Below are positions 33,172 to 43,245 of a DNA stretch of 64,000 bases, in pieces (the stretch's first letter is position 1; every line of letters begins with the position of its first letter). Both the position numbers and the translations under genes were made by a program. The DNA is from Takakia lepidozioides. Its lineage: Eukaryota; Streptophyta; Takakiopsida; Takakiales; Takakiaceae. A model generated the notes under the pieces. That model searched no databases, was not told where the DNA came from, and was given only the letters and a program-made list of their open reading frames with translations. The DNA lies in contig CM060731.1 of assembly GCA_030704615.1 (NCBI GenBank), positions 26,226,001-26,290,000 on the forward strand. The letters are read 5' to 3'.

Positions 33172-35565
33172 TGCTGCAACCTCTTGAGCAGTACCCCCTT
33201 CCTGCTCAGTCAATGACAAGGCCTCATCCTGCCCCATCATCTCATCATTGAGAACCTCCTCATCCCGAGAAGAATCCCCAACCTCATCCATCACAGCTGC
33301 CTTCGCTGCCAACTCCCTCTGAACCTCGAGCACCTCCCACGTGTGCCATGGATGTCTACACCTCGTGGTCCTCACCGGCTCGCCCCCACTCGCTGCCTGT
33401 ACCGTCTCGGTAGGCAGAGAGACCGTCAAGGGAAGTGCACTCCGCACTCTACGTTGCTCAGCCATAGCCAAGCTGACAATCCAGGTCAAGCAATTGAGAT
33501 CCATTGCTTGCCCCAACACCTGACGACGTGATGCCTCAGAAAGAGAAGGCACCGCCGTGGTCCCAGTGGAAAACCCCATAGCCCGCTCTCGCTCGTCGGC
33601 ATTAGGCTCCACTAACTGCTGCAACTGAGCATCCCACAAGAGGCCAGGTCCACCATCCCGAAAAGCATGGGATCCTGGGAAGCTGAGCAGTGTAGGTAAT
33701 GCTGCTCGTGGTTGACCCACCCTGTTGACCACTGCCAAAGGCGAACGGTCATCGTGTCTCACACGTTGAGACTGCCTTCCTGTGTCCAAAATGCCATCCA
33801 CGGTGAGGTGTGCTGGCCGCTGCACCCCATCAAATGCACGCTTGAGCAGTGCGGGTGGCATCAAGTTAGTCCACCATAGTCGTGGACGATGAGCCCGTGA
33901 CCCCACTGCAGCTGCATCCAGCAATACTGCTGACCCAAGCCACGACCGGACTTGATGCACACTGGCCATCACCCTGGCCCGAGAATCACCCATCAGTGGT
34001 ACATTCTCCAAGATGTATGCTGGAGATACAGCTTGATGAAGCTGCAAGCAGCGCAAAATCCGCACCATCTCCCAAAACAGACCCGTCCTCGAGTCTCGCA
34101 ATCCATTGCCATGCCCGGCTGATGAATGCCCTTGGCAGGGCCAACCTGCCACTATCAGATCAATGGAGCCAACCTGCTCCAAATCTTGCGCCCCCAACAA
34201 GGAAATGTCTGCTGGCAAGGCTTGTTGGTATCCACGAACTGCAGACACAGGCAACAAGTCAGGGTACTGCTGTACCAACTGAGCCACATGGCGCAGTGAG
34301 ACGCGTCGTGCAGTCTCATCCCTCTCCACATACAGGTAACGCCTTACCCGCACACCTGCCTGTAGCACAGCAGCCAATCCGGTGCTGATCCCGCCAAACA
34401 AGTCCAGAAGGCAAATGCCTTCATCCGGCCGCTGCCACACAAGAGGTGTGGTGTCCAATGGCGACAACTGAGGTGGCCCTGGTGCAATCACCGCACTCTC
34501 CTCCTCTCCTGACGGTACAAAAGCTTCTACCCAAGCTTGTTGCACCCGTCCATCAGCAGCTTGCTGCAAATCCTTGCTCGTACCCCACAACGGAGTGTGA
34601 GCAACCATGGCAGGCAACTCCGCCGTACCATGCATGTCATCCTGCTCTGCTGGAGGTGGCACATCCTCTGCATGGGCATTGCCTTCCAGCAACTCTCCAG
34701 GCCAACTAACTGCAGCTGTGAAGGCGGCTAGTGTTGGCATCTTGCCCCGCTGGGCAGCTGCAATACCCCCAATGAATGTCACAGGGAGCTGTGCACGGCG
34801 ACCATCCCCTGACTGCCATCCAGGCCTGTAGGATGCTGACTCCTCCCAGAAATCCAGGGTGAAGCCCATGGGGTATAACACTGCCCCACCAACGAGGACA
34901 TCGTAAGAGACCGCGTCTGTCACAATGGCCTTGGCTCGCATCACTGAGCCATCTACAGGATGATCCGGCTGCAGTCTAATAGCCAACTGATGCCGTGTCA
35001 TGCCGCGAGCCTGCTCTGATCCTCCCAGAGATGTCTGTATCTGGAAAGGACAAGGCTCCATATCCGCCTCCATGAGGCCCAAACCTGCAATAGCAGCTCT
35101 GCCCAACATCAGTGGCTGAGCTCCTGAGTCCAACAAGACCCGCAGTGGCCGGTACTTCTTGCCTGCCGGTCCACTCAAAGTGAAAATGCCTCCCTGGTTG
35201 TCTAACAAGACAACTCCAGGTGTCACCATGGCGCGCTCAATGGCTGGCCTAGCTGGCAGCTCCGTCAACCTGGCAGCTGCAACTTGCCATGGCGCAGCCG
35301 TGGCAGTCTTGACCCTCAAATCCGAGGATCCCTCTGCCACTACACCTTCCACTAACTCCGCAGAAGATGAAGTGACCTCCCCACTCTCACAGAGTGTTGC
35401 TGCTAGTCTGAACACTGCAGCTGGTCTCACCCCCGGCGTCGCAATCATGGTTGCCGAGAACAGTGGGGCTTGACACACAGAGGTGGCTGCCCCCAATAAC
35501 ACACCGGTTGCACTAGCCTTGGTAGCAGGTGTCAGTGCTGCACGTGTAGCTCTCCCCAATGGCAT
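33169..35565 (-). CDS. Pol part 1: aspartic protease fused to C5-cytosine DNA methyltransferase
   Basis: 798 codons. A retropepsin segment lies near residues 139-230 with active-site LLDSGAQPLMLG (Asp146). The methyltransferase fills residues 383-700. Motif I is LLDLFGGISTG at 386-396; motif IV GWPCQGHS has the catalytic Cys477; motif VI is ENV at 520-522; motif VIII is HRPRLWW from His559; motif X is GQAMDLN from 685. All catalytic motifs are present, in canonical order, and the sequence seems closest to DNMT3/DRM-like enzymes. The product would methylate cytosine in DNA using S-adenosylmethionine. Start Met35565 lies inside the gag 3' end (34 nt overlap); a stop 13 codons upstream bounds the frame. 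Acidic C-terminal tail, then UAG. Confidence 0.93.
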   Translation of the reverse strand: MPLGRATRAALTPATKASATGVLLGAATSVCQAPLFSATMIATPGVRPAAVFRLAATLCESGEVTSSSAELVEGVVAEGSSDLRVKTATAAPWQVAAARLTELPARPAIERAMVTPGVVLLDNQGGIFTLSGPAGKKYRPLRVLLDSGAQPLMLGRAAIAGLGLMEADMEPCPFQIQTSLGGSEQARGMTRHQLAIRLQPDHPVDGSVMRAKAIVTDAVSYDVLVGGAVLYPMGFTLDFWEESASYRPGWQSGDGRRAQLPVTFIGGIAAAQRGKMPTLAAFTAAVSWPGELLEGNAHAEDVPPPAEQDDMHGTAELPAMVAHTPLWGTSKDLQQAADGRVQQAWVEAFVPSGEEESAVIAPGPPQLSPLDTTPLVWQRPDEGICLLDLFGGISTGLAAVLQAGVRVRRYLYVERDETARRVSLRHVAQLVQQYPDLLPVSAVRGYQQALPADISLLGAQDLEQVGSIDLIVAGWPCQGHSSAGHGNGLRDSRTGLFWEMVRILRCLQLHQAVSPAYILENVPLMGDSRARVMASVHQVRSWLGSAVLLDAAAVGSRAHRPRLWWTNLMPPALLKRAFDGVQRPAHLTVDGILDTGRQSQRVRHDDRSPLAVVNRVGQPRAALPTLLSFPGSHAFRDGGPGLLWDAQLQQLVEPNADERERAMGFSTGTTAVPSLSEASRRQVLGQAMDLNCLTWIVSLAMAEQRRVRSALPLTVSLPTETVQAASGGEPVRTTRCRHPWHTWEVLEVQRELAAKAAVMDEVGDSSRDEEVLNDEMMGQDEALSLTEQEGGTAQEVAA
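33466..34419 (-). other. C5-DNA methyltransferase domain
   Basis: The domain region of the preceding CDS, residues 383-700. Motif spacing (I to IV about 90 residues, IV to VI about 45, VI to VIII about 40) is that of a compact catalytic domain. No BAH, PWWP or ADD regulatory domain is present, and the target-recognition part between VIII and X is short. Confidence 0.9.
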
Positions 35566-37370
35566 AGTAACCTCCGCCTCGGTAACGTCGGGCGAGAACT
35601 AGGTGCCATGGATGGCGTTGACACTGTCTCCGCCAAGGTGAATGACTGAGGCAGCCTCGCCTGACGGCTTGCCTCCCCACGTTGTGGATCCAACTCCACC
35701 TCTGCACCTCGTGGCTCAGGAACTCGTGCTGCTCCTCGAGTCACGGCTGCAGCAGACTCCACCTGCTCTAGTGGTAGTGCTGCTCCGCACATGAATCCCA
35801 TGCCTCCCATATCTCCTCCATCAGGAGCAGGAGGTGGACCATCCCGCCTGGGAGCCGGTACCGCCTGAGCTATAGCCATGGCAGCGAGCCTCTGCTCTAG
35901 CTGCTGAAGCCGATTGGCCATGCCTTGGTCAACACCTTGACCTCCGCGTCCTTGGCCATGTGGAGCTTGCCCTTGGCCTGCACCTCGTGCCCGACCACCT
36001 CGTCCTCTTTGGGCTGGTCCACCTCGCCCCCGGCCACCATTGTTCCCTTGGAACTGGCCTGGGCGCAACTCAGGATGCAAGTCATAACACTGGGCATCTA
36101 CATGCCCATACTTGCCACAATGCCCACACTGCAACTGTGCAGGCTGTGCTTGTGCCGGCCTTCTGCCATTCTCTGGGCAATCTCTTTTGACATGGGGTCC
36201 TCCACATGTCCAACATATCACCCCTGGTTGCTGTTGGCCTGCAAAAGATGCCACGGGCCTCTGCACCTGAGGTCCCCTGTGTGCTCCATGGAACTTGGGC
36301 TGGGCAACCTTGCCCCCCTGACCACGCTGTTGGGCAGTCCCTTGTGCCTGTGGGCTGACAGCTGTGCCCCGTACAGGCATGTCCTTGCCAAATCCAATTG
36401 TAACAACTCGCTCCTCCACCATGTTGAGCTCAATCCGCTCAGCCAGCAGAAACACATCTGCTAATGTGGGTTGGGCTGCTTGTAACAAGGTTGCATCTCG
36501 CACCCTTCTCTTGAGCTCCTTGTCCAGAATTCCATACCAAAACTGGATTGCCTGAGCTTCAGTAACCCCTTGGGTCACACTTATCAAGCGCCTCATACGA
36601 GTGTACGCCTCTCGCAGGCTCTCACTGGGTTTGCGCTGGAAGTCTTGCAAACTTCGCAGCTTCTTTGTCCGTACACCTTGGTAGTTCCTCCGCAACTCCT
36701 GGAAGAACTCCACCACCGGGTTGAATCTAGGCACATGTGTTGTAGTCGTGGCAGGAGGAGTAGTAGCACCTTTTGAACTGGTACCACCTACAGAAGTACC
36801 AGCACTACTTGCTCCACTACTAGTGCTGGCAGTGGGAGCTATTGGTACTGATGCAGCTACTGGTCGCGTCGTGCCTCGAGTAATGGAGACGTAGTCAGGT
36901 GACCAATACATCCTCCACTCCTCAATCTCTGCTTCATGTCCTCGCCTGAACTCGTGGTAATCGTCCATAGGCGGGCCTTCCAAATGCTGGAACAGTCCCT
37001 TCCACGCCATGAATGGGGTGAATAGCTGTGGATTGCGCATCTGCTGCAAATCACACCAGCTGTCGAACTCCTGAATAAAGTCATCCAACTCGATTGTGCC
37101 CACAGCTCCAGAGTACCTACGAGGCCCCTTGGTAGCTCCATACATCTCCTCCATGTCGTCCCACAACAATGGCGGATGAAAGTGCACACCTGTTGATGAA
37201 GCCTCCGAGTCTGTGTCTGACTCTATAGTAGTTGAGGGTGGCGGTGAAGGTGGTCTGAACCGAATACCTCGTCTTGTGAACCCACTCTCACTGTTACTGC
37301 TTGTAGCCGTACTTCCCTCAAAACCCTTGGGTAACTCCGTAATGACACTCACAATGTGCACCTCCTCCAC
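35532..37370 (-). CDS. gag: Gag of the large retroelement
   Basis: 612 codons. The N-terminal third is shared with the small element (ELDDFIQEFDSWCDLQQMRN). A Ser/Thr/Ala linker follows, then a retrotransposon gag core (FFQELRRNYQGVRT ... FQRKPSESLREAYTRMRRLI) near residues 205-310. Two CCHC knuckles, CWTCGGPHVKRDC and CGHCGKYGHVDAQC, lie near 390-435, followed by an Arg/Gly/Gln-rich stretch. It would form the particle and bind RNA. An in-frame TAG upstream of the Met (about 37386) shortens it relative to the small element's frame. The stop at 35532 lies 34 nt into the next ORF. Confidence 0.93.
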   Translation of the reverse strand: MEEVHIVSVITELPKGFEGSTATSSNSESGFTRRGIRFRPPSPPPSTTIESDTDSEASSTGVHFHPPLLWDDMEEMYGATKGPRRYSGAVGTIELDDFIQEFDSWCDLQQMRNPQLFTPFMAWKGLFQHLEGPPMDDYHEFRRGHEAEIEEWRMYWSPDYVSITRGTTRPVAASVPIAPTASTSSGASSAGTSVGGTSSKGATTPPATTTTHVPRFNPVVEFFQELRRNYQGVRTKKLRSLQDFQRKPSESLREAYTRMRRLISVTQGVTEAQAIQFWYGILDKELKRRVRDATLLQAAQPTLADVFLLAERIELNMVEERVVTIGFGKDMPVRGTAVSPQAQGTAQQRGQGGKVAQPKFHGAHRGPQVQRPVASFAGQQQPGVICWTCGGPHVKRDCPENGRRPAQAQPAQLQCGHCGKYGHVDAQCYDLHPELRPGQFQGNNGGRGRGGPAQRGRGGRARGAGQGQAPHGQGRGGQGVDQGMANRLQQLEQRLAAMAIAQAVPAPRRDGPPPAPDGGDMGGMGFMCGAALPLEQVESAAAVTRGAARVPEPRGAEVELDPQRGEASRQARLPQSFTLAETVSTPSMAPSSRPTLPRRRLLCHWGELHVQH

Positions 37371-37959
37371 GTGACACTATAAGGCTCTAGTACTAATCTA
37401 ATAGTGACACGGGTGGGCACCTGTTGCAGTCTAAGGGTCATATCCCAATGGCTCAGGGCACCTGCACCTGCATCCACCGCAAGAACTCCTATGGTTGGCT
37501 GGTCATCAACCCAGCCTCACCATAGAAGAAACACTAGTGGTCTTGCTGGTCATCACTCCAGCCTCACCACCGACAGCATACTCTAGGATTGACCGGTGAT
37601 CAAATCCGGCCTAATCCCTATGAAAGCAAGCGCCCACACAAAACCAACATGGCGCACAGTCAAGCATGCAGGTGTTGGGGGGGATCCAAACACAAGAAAT
37701 CAAAGCATCAACACCCCCACACCAAATCCAGCAGCAACGCTGATCCTGCAGAATATCCCAGCCCAAAACCCCGGACTGACTGGCCTCCACCAAGAGAGGC
37801 TTTGGCAACTACAAGTACAAGGTAATGAAAATAGTACAGAGATGGAGGGGAAGAATAGAAGCCCGCCCAAGCAAGATCTAATCCTGATCTATGCTATCAA
37901 CTTCCAGACTTCTCTCAAAGTGCCTTGCTCTGCTTGATGGTAAGGTGTAGGAGGTATAT

Positions 37960-38636
37960 CTATGTCCAAAACCTGCCACTAACCTTGTCCCAAGCTACAG
38001 TAGCTCGCTCTAACCAACCCTCCTCCTCTTTCTGCCAGGTAGAGACAAAGCAATACTCCCCTATCTCCCGCTCACTGAACACTAAAGAAAACAAAGGTAG
38101 GGTCTGATAGTCTCTCAACTCGAAAGCTTTGAGACGGTTGCGGGTGTCCTCATTGCGAATGACTGCATCTCCTTCACGCACAACAAACATGTCATTGCTG
38201 ATGAACGCCCGCTCGTGGTTGCCCTGTGCAGAGCGTATCCGGCTGCAACCATGTCTGATTGCACAAACTTGTGTAGCTCCTGCTCCTCTGCTCCAGTACA
38301 CCACGGCCTTGTGACTGAACACCTTGGTCCCCGGGGCTGTCTTTGGCTGTGTTCCAAGCCTAGCTTTCACCCACTTTGGTATTTCACCTACAGCTGCAGA
38401 ACTGCTGGCTCCAACAGAGTTCTGACTGTCCAAGGCGATATTGAGGCCTCAATGCCAACTACAGCAGTCTGTTGTCTACTGCTAATGCCTGACTCCCAGT
38501 ATGCAATCAACTCGTCCAACTGTTCTCCACTCAAATCAGTCTGAGTTCCTTGGGAAACATAAATCCTGTCCCCTTGTGTGCACAGACTAAGAGAAGAGAC
38601 CTGCCCTTCAATTACGTCCTCATTTCCCCCAGCCAT
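37960..38636 (-). pseudogene. Leader ORF (ORF0) of the large retroelement, frameshifted
   Basis: The same ORF as at 23920-24642, with high identity. One base is missing near 38448 (GGCCTC versus GGCCCTC on the plus strand), splitting it into 38388-38636 and 37960-38433. The large copy therefore cannot make this protein, although its pol genes are intact. Confidence 0.8.
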
Positions 38637-39239
38637 GCAAGGAGTACATCCACCAATTTGTCTCTCATATAGACCAGCACAGGTTCTAGAGACAGGATTG
38701 TGGATCTTTCATGGCACACTCACACTCTAAAAATTCCATAGATTTTTAGCAGAGTCCCCAAAACAGAAACCAGGTTTAGATAGGTAGATTTCCCCTTTCT
38801 GCAGCTATCCCCCCAAAAACTGGGTCAAACGGAGCTCATTTGACAAAGATATGACCAACCAGGCTCTTTAAACATTTAAATTAGATCAAAAAGGTTTTTT
38901 TTTTTTTTTTTTAACACCAAAACGCTTTTGCCATTACAACCTGTTCCCAGGTTATCTACGAGTTCCCGAGGTCGTTCATGTAGTTCTCACAGGTTCCCTT
39001 ACCAATGTCCACAGAGCTTGAGCTGCGAAAACAAAACGGGATCTTTGCACCACGGCCAAGGAAGGGGCCGCAGCAAGCCGCGTGCATGCCATTGCTGTCG
39101 CCATCTCTTTCCCGCTTCCTCACCTAGCCCAAGCTTGCAAACTCTGAGTGGGCTCTATTGCGAGTTTCTCCTCGCCGAGCAGATGCCAGCACAACGACGA
39201 CAGATCGAACGGACGACCAATCTTCGAACCTAAATTCAG

Positions 39240-39524
<285 letters not shown>

Positions 39525-39663
39525 TGATTTGGTGTCCGCCAGACTTATGCTTCCTGGCCCCAGCCGAATAGAGAGAACACTGCCCCAACAATTGTAGATT
39601 CCGCTTCGCTTATTTGAAGACGATGCTTGGCAAAATCTTATCTCAGTAAGTGATATTAAGAAA

Positions 39664-40188
39664 CTTGGCCATGGCTTCCACGGCACCTGGTGGCCACTGC
39701 AGCTCTACACCAATCCACCTGATATTGCTGTACTGCGGTTCCCGAGCAGTGGTCTCAGAGAACCGTTCCTCTGCCCGGCTGCGGTCACCTTCTCTCCACA
39801 GCACTGCCGCTAGAACTGCATGAGCCTCAGTGTAATTTGGATACTTCCGGACAAGGCCTTGTATCAGTTTCTTGGCCTCCCCCAATCTGTCGAGCTGAAA
39901 GAGAACCAGAGCTTACTTGAGTCGGTATCTGAAATCCTGGGCCGCCTCCTCAAACTTCAGAAGGGAGACCCTCACACTCCCCCGGTTGGACCAGACACTG
40001 GCATTTGCGGAATCCTCATCTATCAAAGCTGAAAACAATTCTTCAGCAGTTTCCAGGTTTCCAGCAACCGCCGCCCTGAGAGCATCCTGCAGCTTGGGAT
40101 TTTCAACGTCTTTGAGCTTTACTCTCGTTGAAACTGCTGCTTTTGCAGGAAGATCAACATTGCCCAACCTTAGTGCTCCAAGTGCCAC
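39664..40188 (-). pseudogene. TPR-repeat protein fragment
   Basis: Two minus-strand frames read DALRAAVAGNLETAEELFSA, then NASVWSNRGSVRVSLLKFEE, AAQDF, and after a frame change KLIQGLVRKYPNYTEAHAVL, AAVLWREGD. These are typical tetratricopeptide helices. The wording suggests a plastid TPR protein, but this is less certain. It is a captured fragment, broken near 39910. Confidence 0.7.
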
Positions 40189-40786
40189 AGAAAGGCTGAA
40201 TAACAGTTGGCGTCAGGCAGTTACTGACGAGTGCCCTGCGATACCGGCATTACCATCTCTTCCTTCTCGTTGTAGTCGTCTCTCTGCCTAGCCGCTCCTC
40301 AGCTACAGACCGCAGGCTTCGTTGAAACTTGAGCTGGGTAATACCCTGATTCTTGGGCTCTCCATAAGCGGTACCCTTGCTCACAGGCCTCTTCAATCCA
40401 AAAAAACGGGCTGGCTTGGAGTCACCCACGGCAAGCCCTTCATTTCCACTCCACACGGCAGCCCTGAGACGATGACAGGATCGCTGCAGAAGAATCTAGG
40501 CACGAAAAAGAGCTAACCTCTAACCCGTCGTTACTTGATGAATCAATCAGGCAGCATTCATCTCCAGTAGCCTGAGCAAGATCTCTACTAAACGCGTGAC
40601 TCCAGCAAGATCCGCTAGCAGTAACTGCAAGTGAAGTATCCACCGCAAGCTTAATAGCTTTCTGCCGCTCCGGAATGGTTAAACACTCAGTTGAATCATT
40701 CACAGACCTGTGTCACACCAAGGTATATTATAATAGTGCTAAAACAAACATTATATCTAGCTTAGCACTAGAAAACTAGATGGCTG

Positions 40787-40798
40787 ATCTCTCTCGAG
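40787..40798 (-). other. Self-priming site (PBS) of the large retroelement
   Basis: CTCGAGAGAGAT on the minus strand directly follows the end of the 5' B repeat (...CATTATCA). Its exact complement ATCTCTCTCGAG lies inside B (minus strand of 40989-41000). No tRNA-type TGG start is seen. In Tf1-type elements the 5' end of the mRNA pairs with the PBS in this way. Confidence 0.7.
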
Positions 40799-41154
40799 TG
40801 ATAATGAAGCTTGAAAGGACATACACTCCCAACACAAGAAATATAAAATCCATCGCTATCACTCATTGAAACTGAAGTCGAGCCAGGGGCACCCCAAGCT
40901 ATGGGGACTCCACCCCACAACAACCTGTATCCCTACATAAGCACACTAAAACCTAAACACATGCAGGAGCTCGGTCGCGCAGGCTCAACTCGAGAGAGAT
41001 GAGCTGCGCGACTGCCGCTCTCGTGAAGATAAGACAGACCAGGTGTCAAACTAAACTTGACACCTGATTTAACACTTGACCTAAATCCAAGTGTTAAATA
41101 CAAATAACTAGTTTTATTCTAGCTGTTTTCACACTGTGCTTATTTAACTTGACA
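40799..41154 (-). repeat. 5' B repeat of the large retroelement
   Basis: 356 bp; on the minus strand it begins TGTCAAGTTAAATAAGCACA and ends CATTATCA. It adjoins the TTGC target duplication. No A repeat is present at this end. Confidence 0.95.
41040..41095. repeat. Tandem hairpins in the B repeat
   Basis: CAGGTGTCAA and TTGACACCTG form a perfect 10 bp stem with a 7 base loop (41040-41066). AACACTTG and CAAGTGTT form an 8 bp stem with a 9 base loop (41071-41095). Both are conserved in all four B copies, upstream of the presumed transcript start. Confidence 0.75.
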
Positions 41155-41808
41155 TTGCAATTATCGCAACCTGAAGATAATATTCCTTATCTAATTTAAT
41201 CCCCTTGCCTCTCTCCCCTCTCCCTCCTTCTCTATCTCTTAGGACGGGAAGCCCGAACAGCAAATAGAAGCTAAGAGGAAAGGAGATGCAATTGTCATTT
41301 TGTTGGCAACTTTAAGACAATATTCAGTTTTCAATGCCTTACCATCTCTCCCCTCTCTCTCTCCTTCTCTCTCTCTTAGGGCAAGAAACCCCAACAACAA
41401 ACACAAGGTGAGAGGAAAGTGAGATTGAAAATGAACCTAAAACATGCATTGCCAGCATTGTTTATGATCTTTAGAATCTATCTATGCACACTGAAATCCA
41501 TGCCTACATCCTCATGTAACTGTTGTTCTCTGTCTTTACAACTTACCCAACTTCCATTTGAAATTATTCATGCTTGACTGCACATGCTGTTTAGCAGGGC
41601 TGTCCTCCTTCGTAACAACAGTCTCTATCGCAATCTTGCTCAGGTCACACTCTAGTGGCAAACAAGCAAGGTAACACGCAAGTACCACAATCTTGGTTTG
41701 TAGCAGCAGCTCCTGCAACAAGCTTAGGCATGGCTGTATATTTCATAGTCCAGAACCTGCACTTCTATTGTTGGATTAGAGTCAGCAGCATCTTGCCAAA
41801 CGGCCAGT
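41155..41808. repeat. ~140 bp tandem repeat interrupted by the large retroelement
   Basis: Units with GGGAAGCCCGAACA...AAATAGAAGCT recur at 29205-29256 (joined across the element to 41155), at about 41245 and, diverged, at about 41380. Each is preceded by a CT-rich block of CTCTCCC/CTCCTTCT words. From about 41420 to 41808 I see no gene. Confidence 0.65.
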
Positions 41809-41831
41809 CACTAGAAGAAAAACGCGGAATA

Positions 41832-42700
41832 ACCACTGCCCCCTTAACCACTCTTGTCTTTTATCACTCTATAAATCACTTCAAGTAATGGTAACCACTG
41901 GTCAGTGGTTAATTCCGATGAAATGCCACGGTGGCATCATATGGAGTGGTTGGAAGTGGTTTCAACCACTGAGTAATCCACGTGTAATATTTAATTTTAT
42001 ATTTATTATTCGACATTTGGTCAAATATTTATATTAATAATGATAATATCCGACATGGACGGGTATAGTGATAAATTATGAGTGGTTAAAGACACCTCAC
42101 TGATGGGAAGTGGTTGAAACCACTTTCTACTCCACGTGTAATAATTTTTTTTAAGATTTTTATCATTTCAAAATATATTATTCCACGTGGACGAGGATAG
42201 TATACGTAGATCTGGAGTGGTTAAAGACCCCCCAGTGATTGGTACCACTTGCACAGTGGTGGAATGTGAGTGGTTAAGACCCTTTTGTAACTGGAACCAC
42301 TCTTCAAGTGGGCACTTGTGAGTGGTTACATACACGTGAGTGATTGTAACTACTTCTGTGGTGGGTTGTGAGTGGTTGAAGACACCTCAGTGATGGGAGG
42401 TGATTGAAACCACTTGCTACTCCACGTGTAATAATTCAATTTTTATTTAAGATTTATCATTTCAAAATATATTTAATTATGAACTATATTATTCCACGTG
42501 GACGGGGACAGTATACGTAGATCTGGAGTGGTTAAAGACCCCCATTGATTGGTACCACTTTGAGAGTGGTGTAGAGTGAGTGGTTACAAACCATTTAGTA
42601 ACTAGAACCACTCGGCTAGTGGTTACGCGTTAGTGATTACATACACACCAGTGATTGGTATTACTTCTGTGGTGAAAAACTTTAGTGGTTTGTGTGTTGA
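41832..42700. repeat. Left subterminal repeat array of the CACTA element
   Basis: At least a dozen AGTGGTT or AACCACT heptamers lie in both orientations. They are embedded in a longer repeated unit (GAGTGGTTAAAGACCCCC ... TCCACGTG ... GATTTTTATCATTTCAAAATA types) that recurs near 42100-42240 and 42400-42560. Such arrays bind CACTA transposase. Confidence 0.85.
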
Positions 42701-42892
42701 TGGAAAACCCAAAATCCATCCATCTATCGCTACATTCATCCATCCAATCATGAGTGAGGGGACTTAGCGTTTTTTTTGTCTTCCCTGCCATCGTGGCATC
42801 TGTTTGTTTTATTTGTGTCGAGTTTGATTGTGAAAGACAAACATGACAGAGCTATGTTTGTTTTATTATAGTGTCGAGTCTGATCATGAGAG

Positions 42893-43245
42893 ACGACGAG
42901 CGGAGCTGGTGGGATAGGGACAGACATGGACTCAAGACCTAGAATCGGGGCATGAAGGTGTGCACGATGGCGGGACAACCGCGATCGCAAGGTGTGGCTT
43001 TTTCTCAATGTACAATGACGAGCGAAGCTGGTGGGATAGGGGGTAGACAGGGACTCAAGACCTAGAATCGGGGCATGAAGGCGTGTGCGATGATGGGACA
43101 ACCGCGATCGCAAGGTGTGGCTTTTCTCAATGTACAATGACGAGCGGAGCTGGTGGGATAGGGGGCAGACAGGGACTCAAGCCCTAGAATCGGGGCATGA
43201 AGGCATGCACGATGGTGGGACAACCGCGATCGCGGGGTTTGATAC
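42893..43245. repeat. ~122 bp tandem repeat, three copies
   Basis: Copies begin GACGAGCGGAGCTGGTGGGA at about 42895, 43018 and 43140, each containing CGGGGCATGAAGG and GGGACAACCGCGATCGC. A diverged piece recurs at about 45205-45240. Confidence 0.85.
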
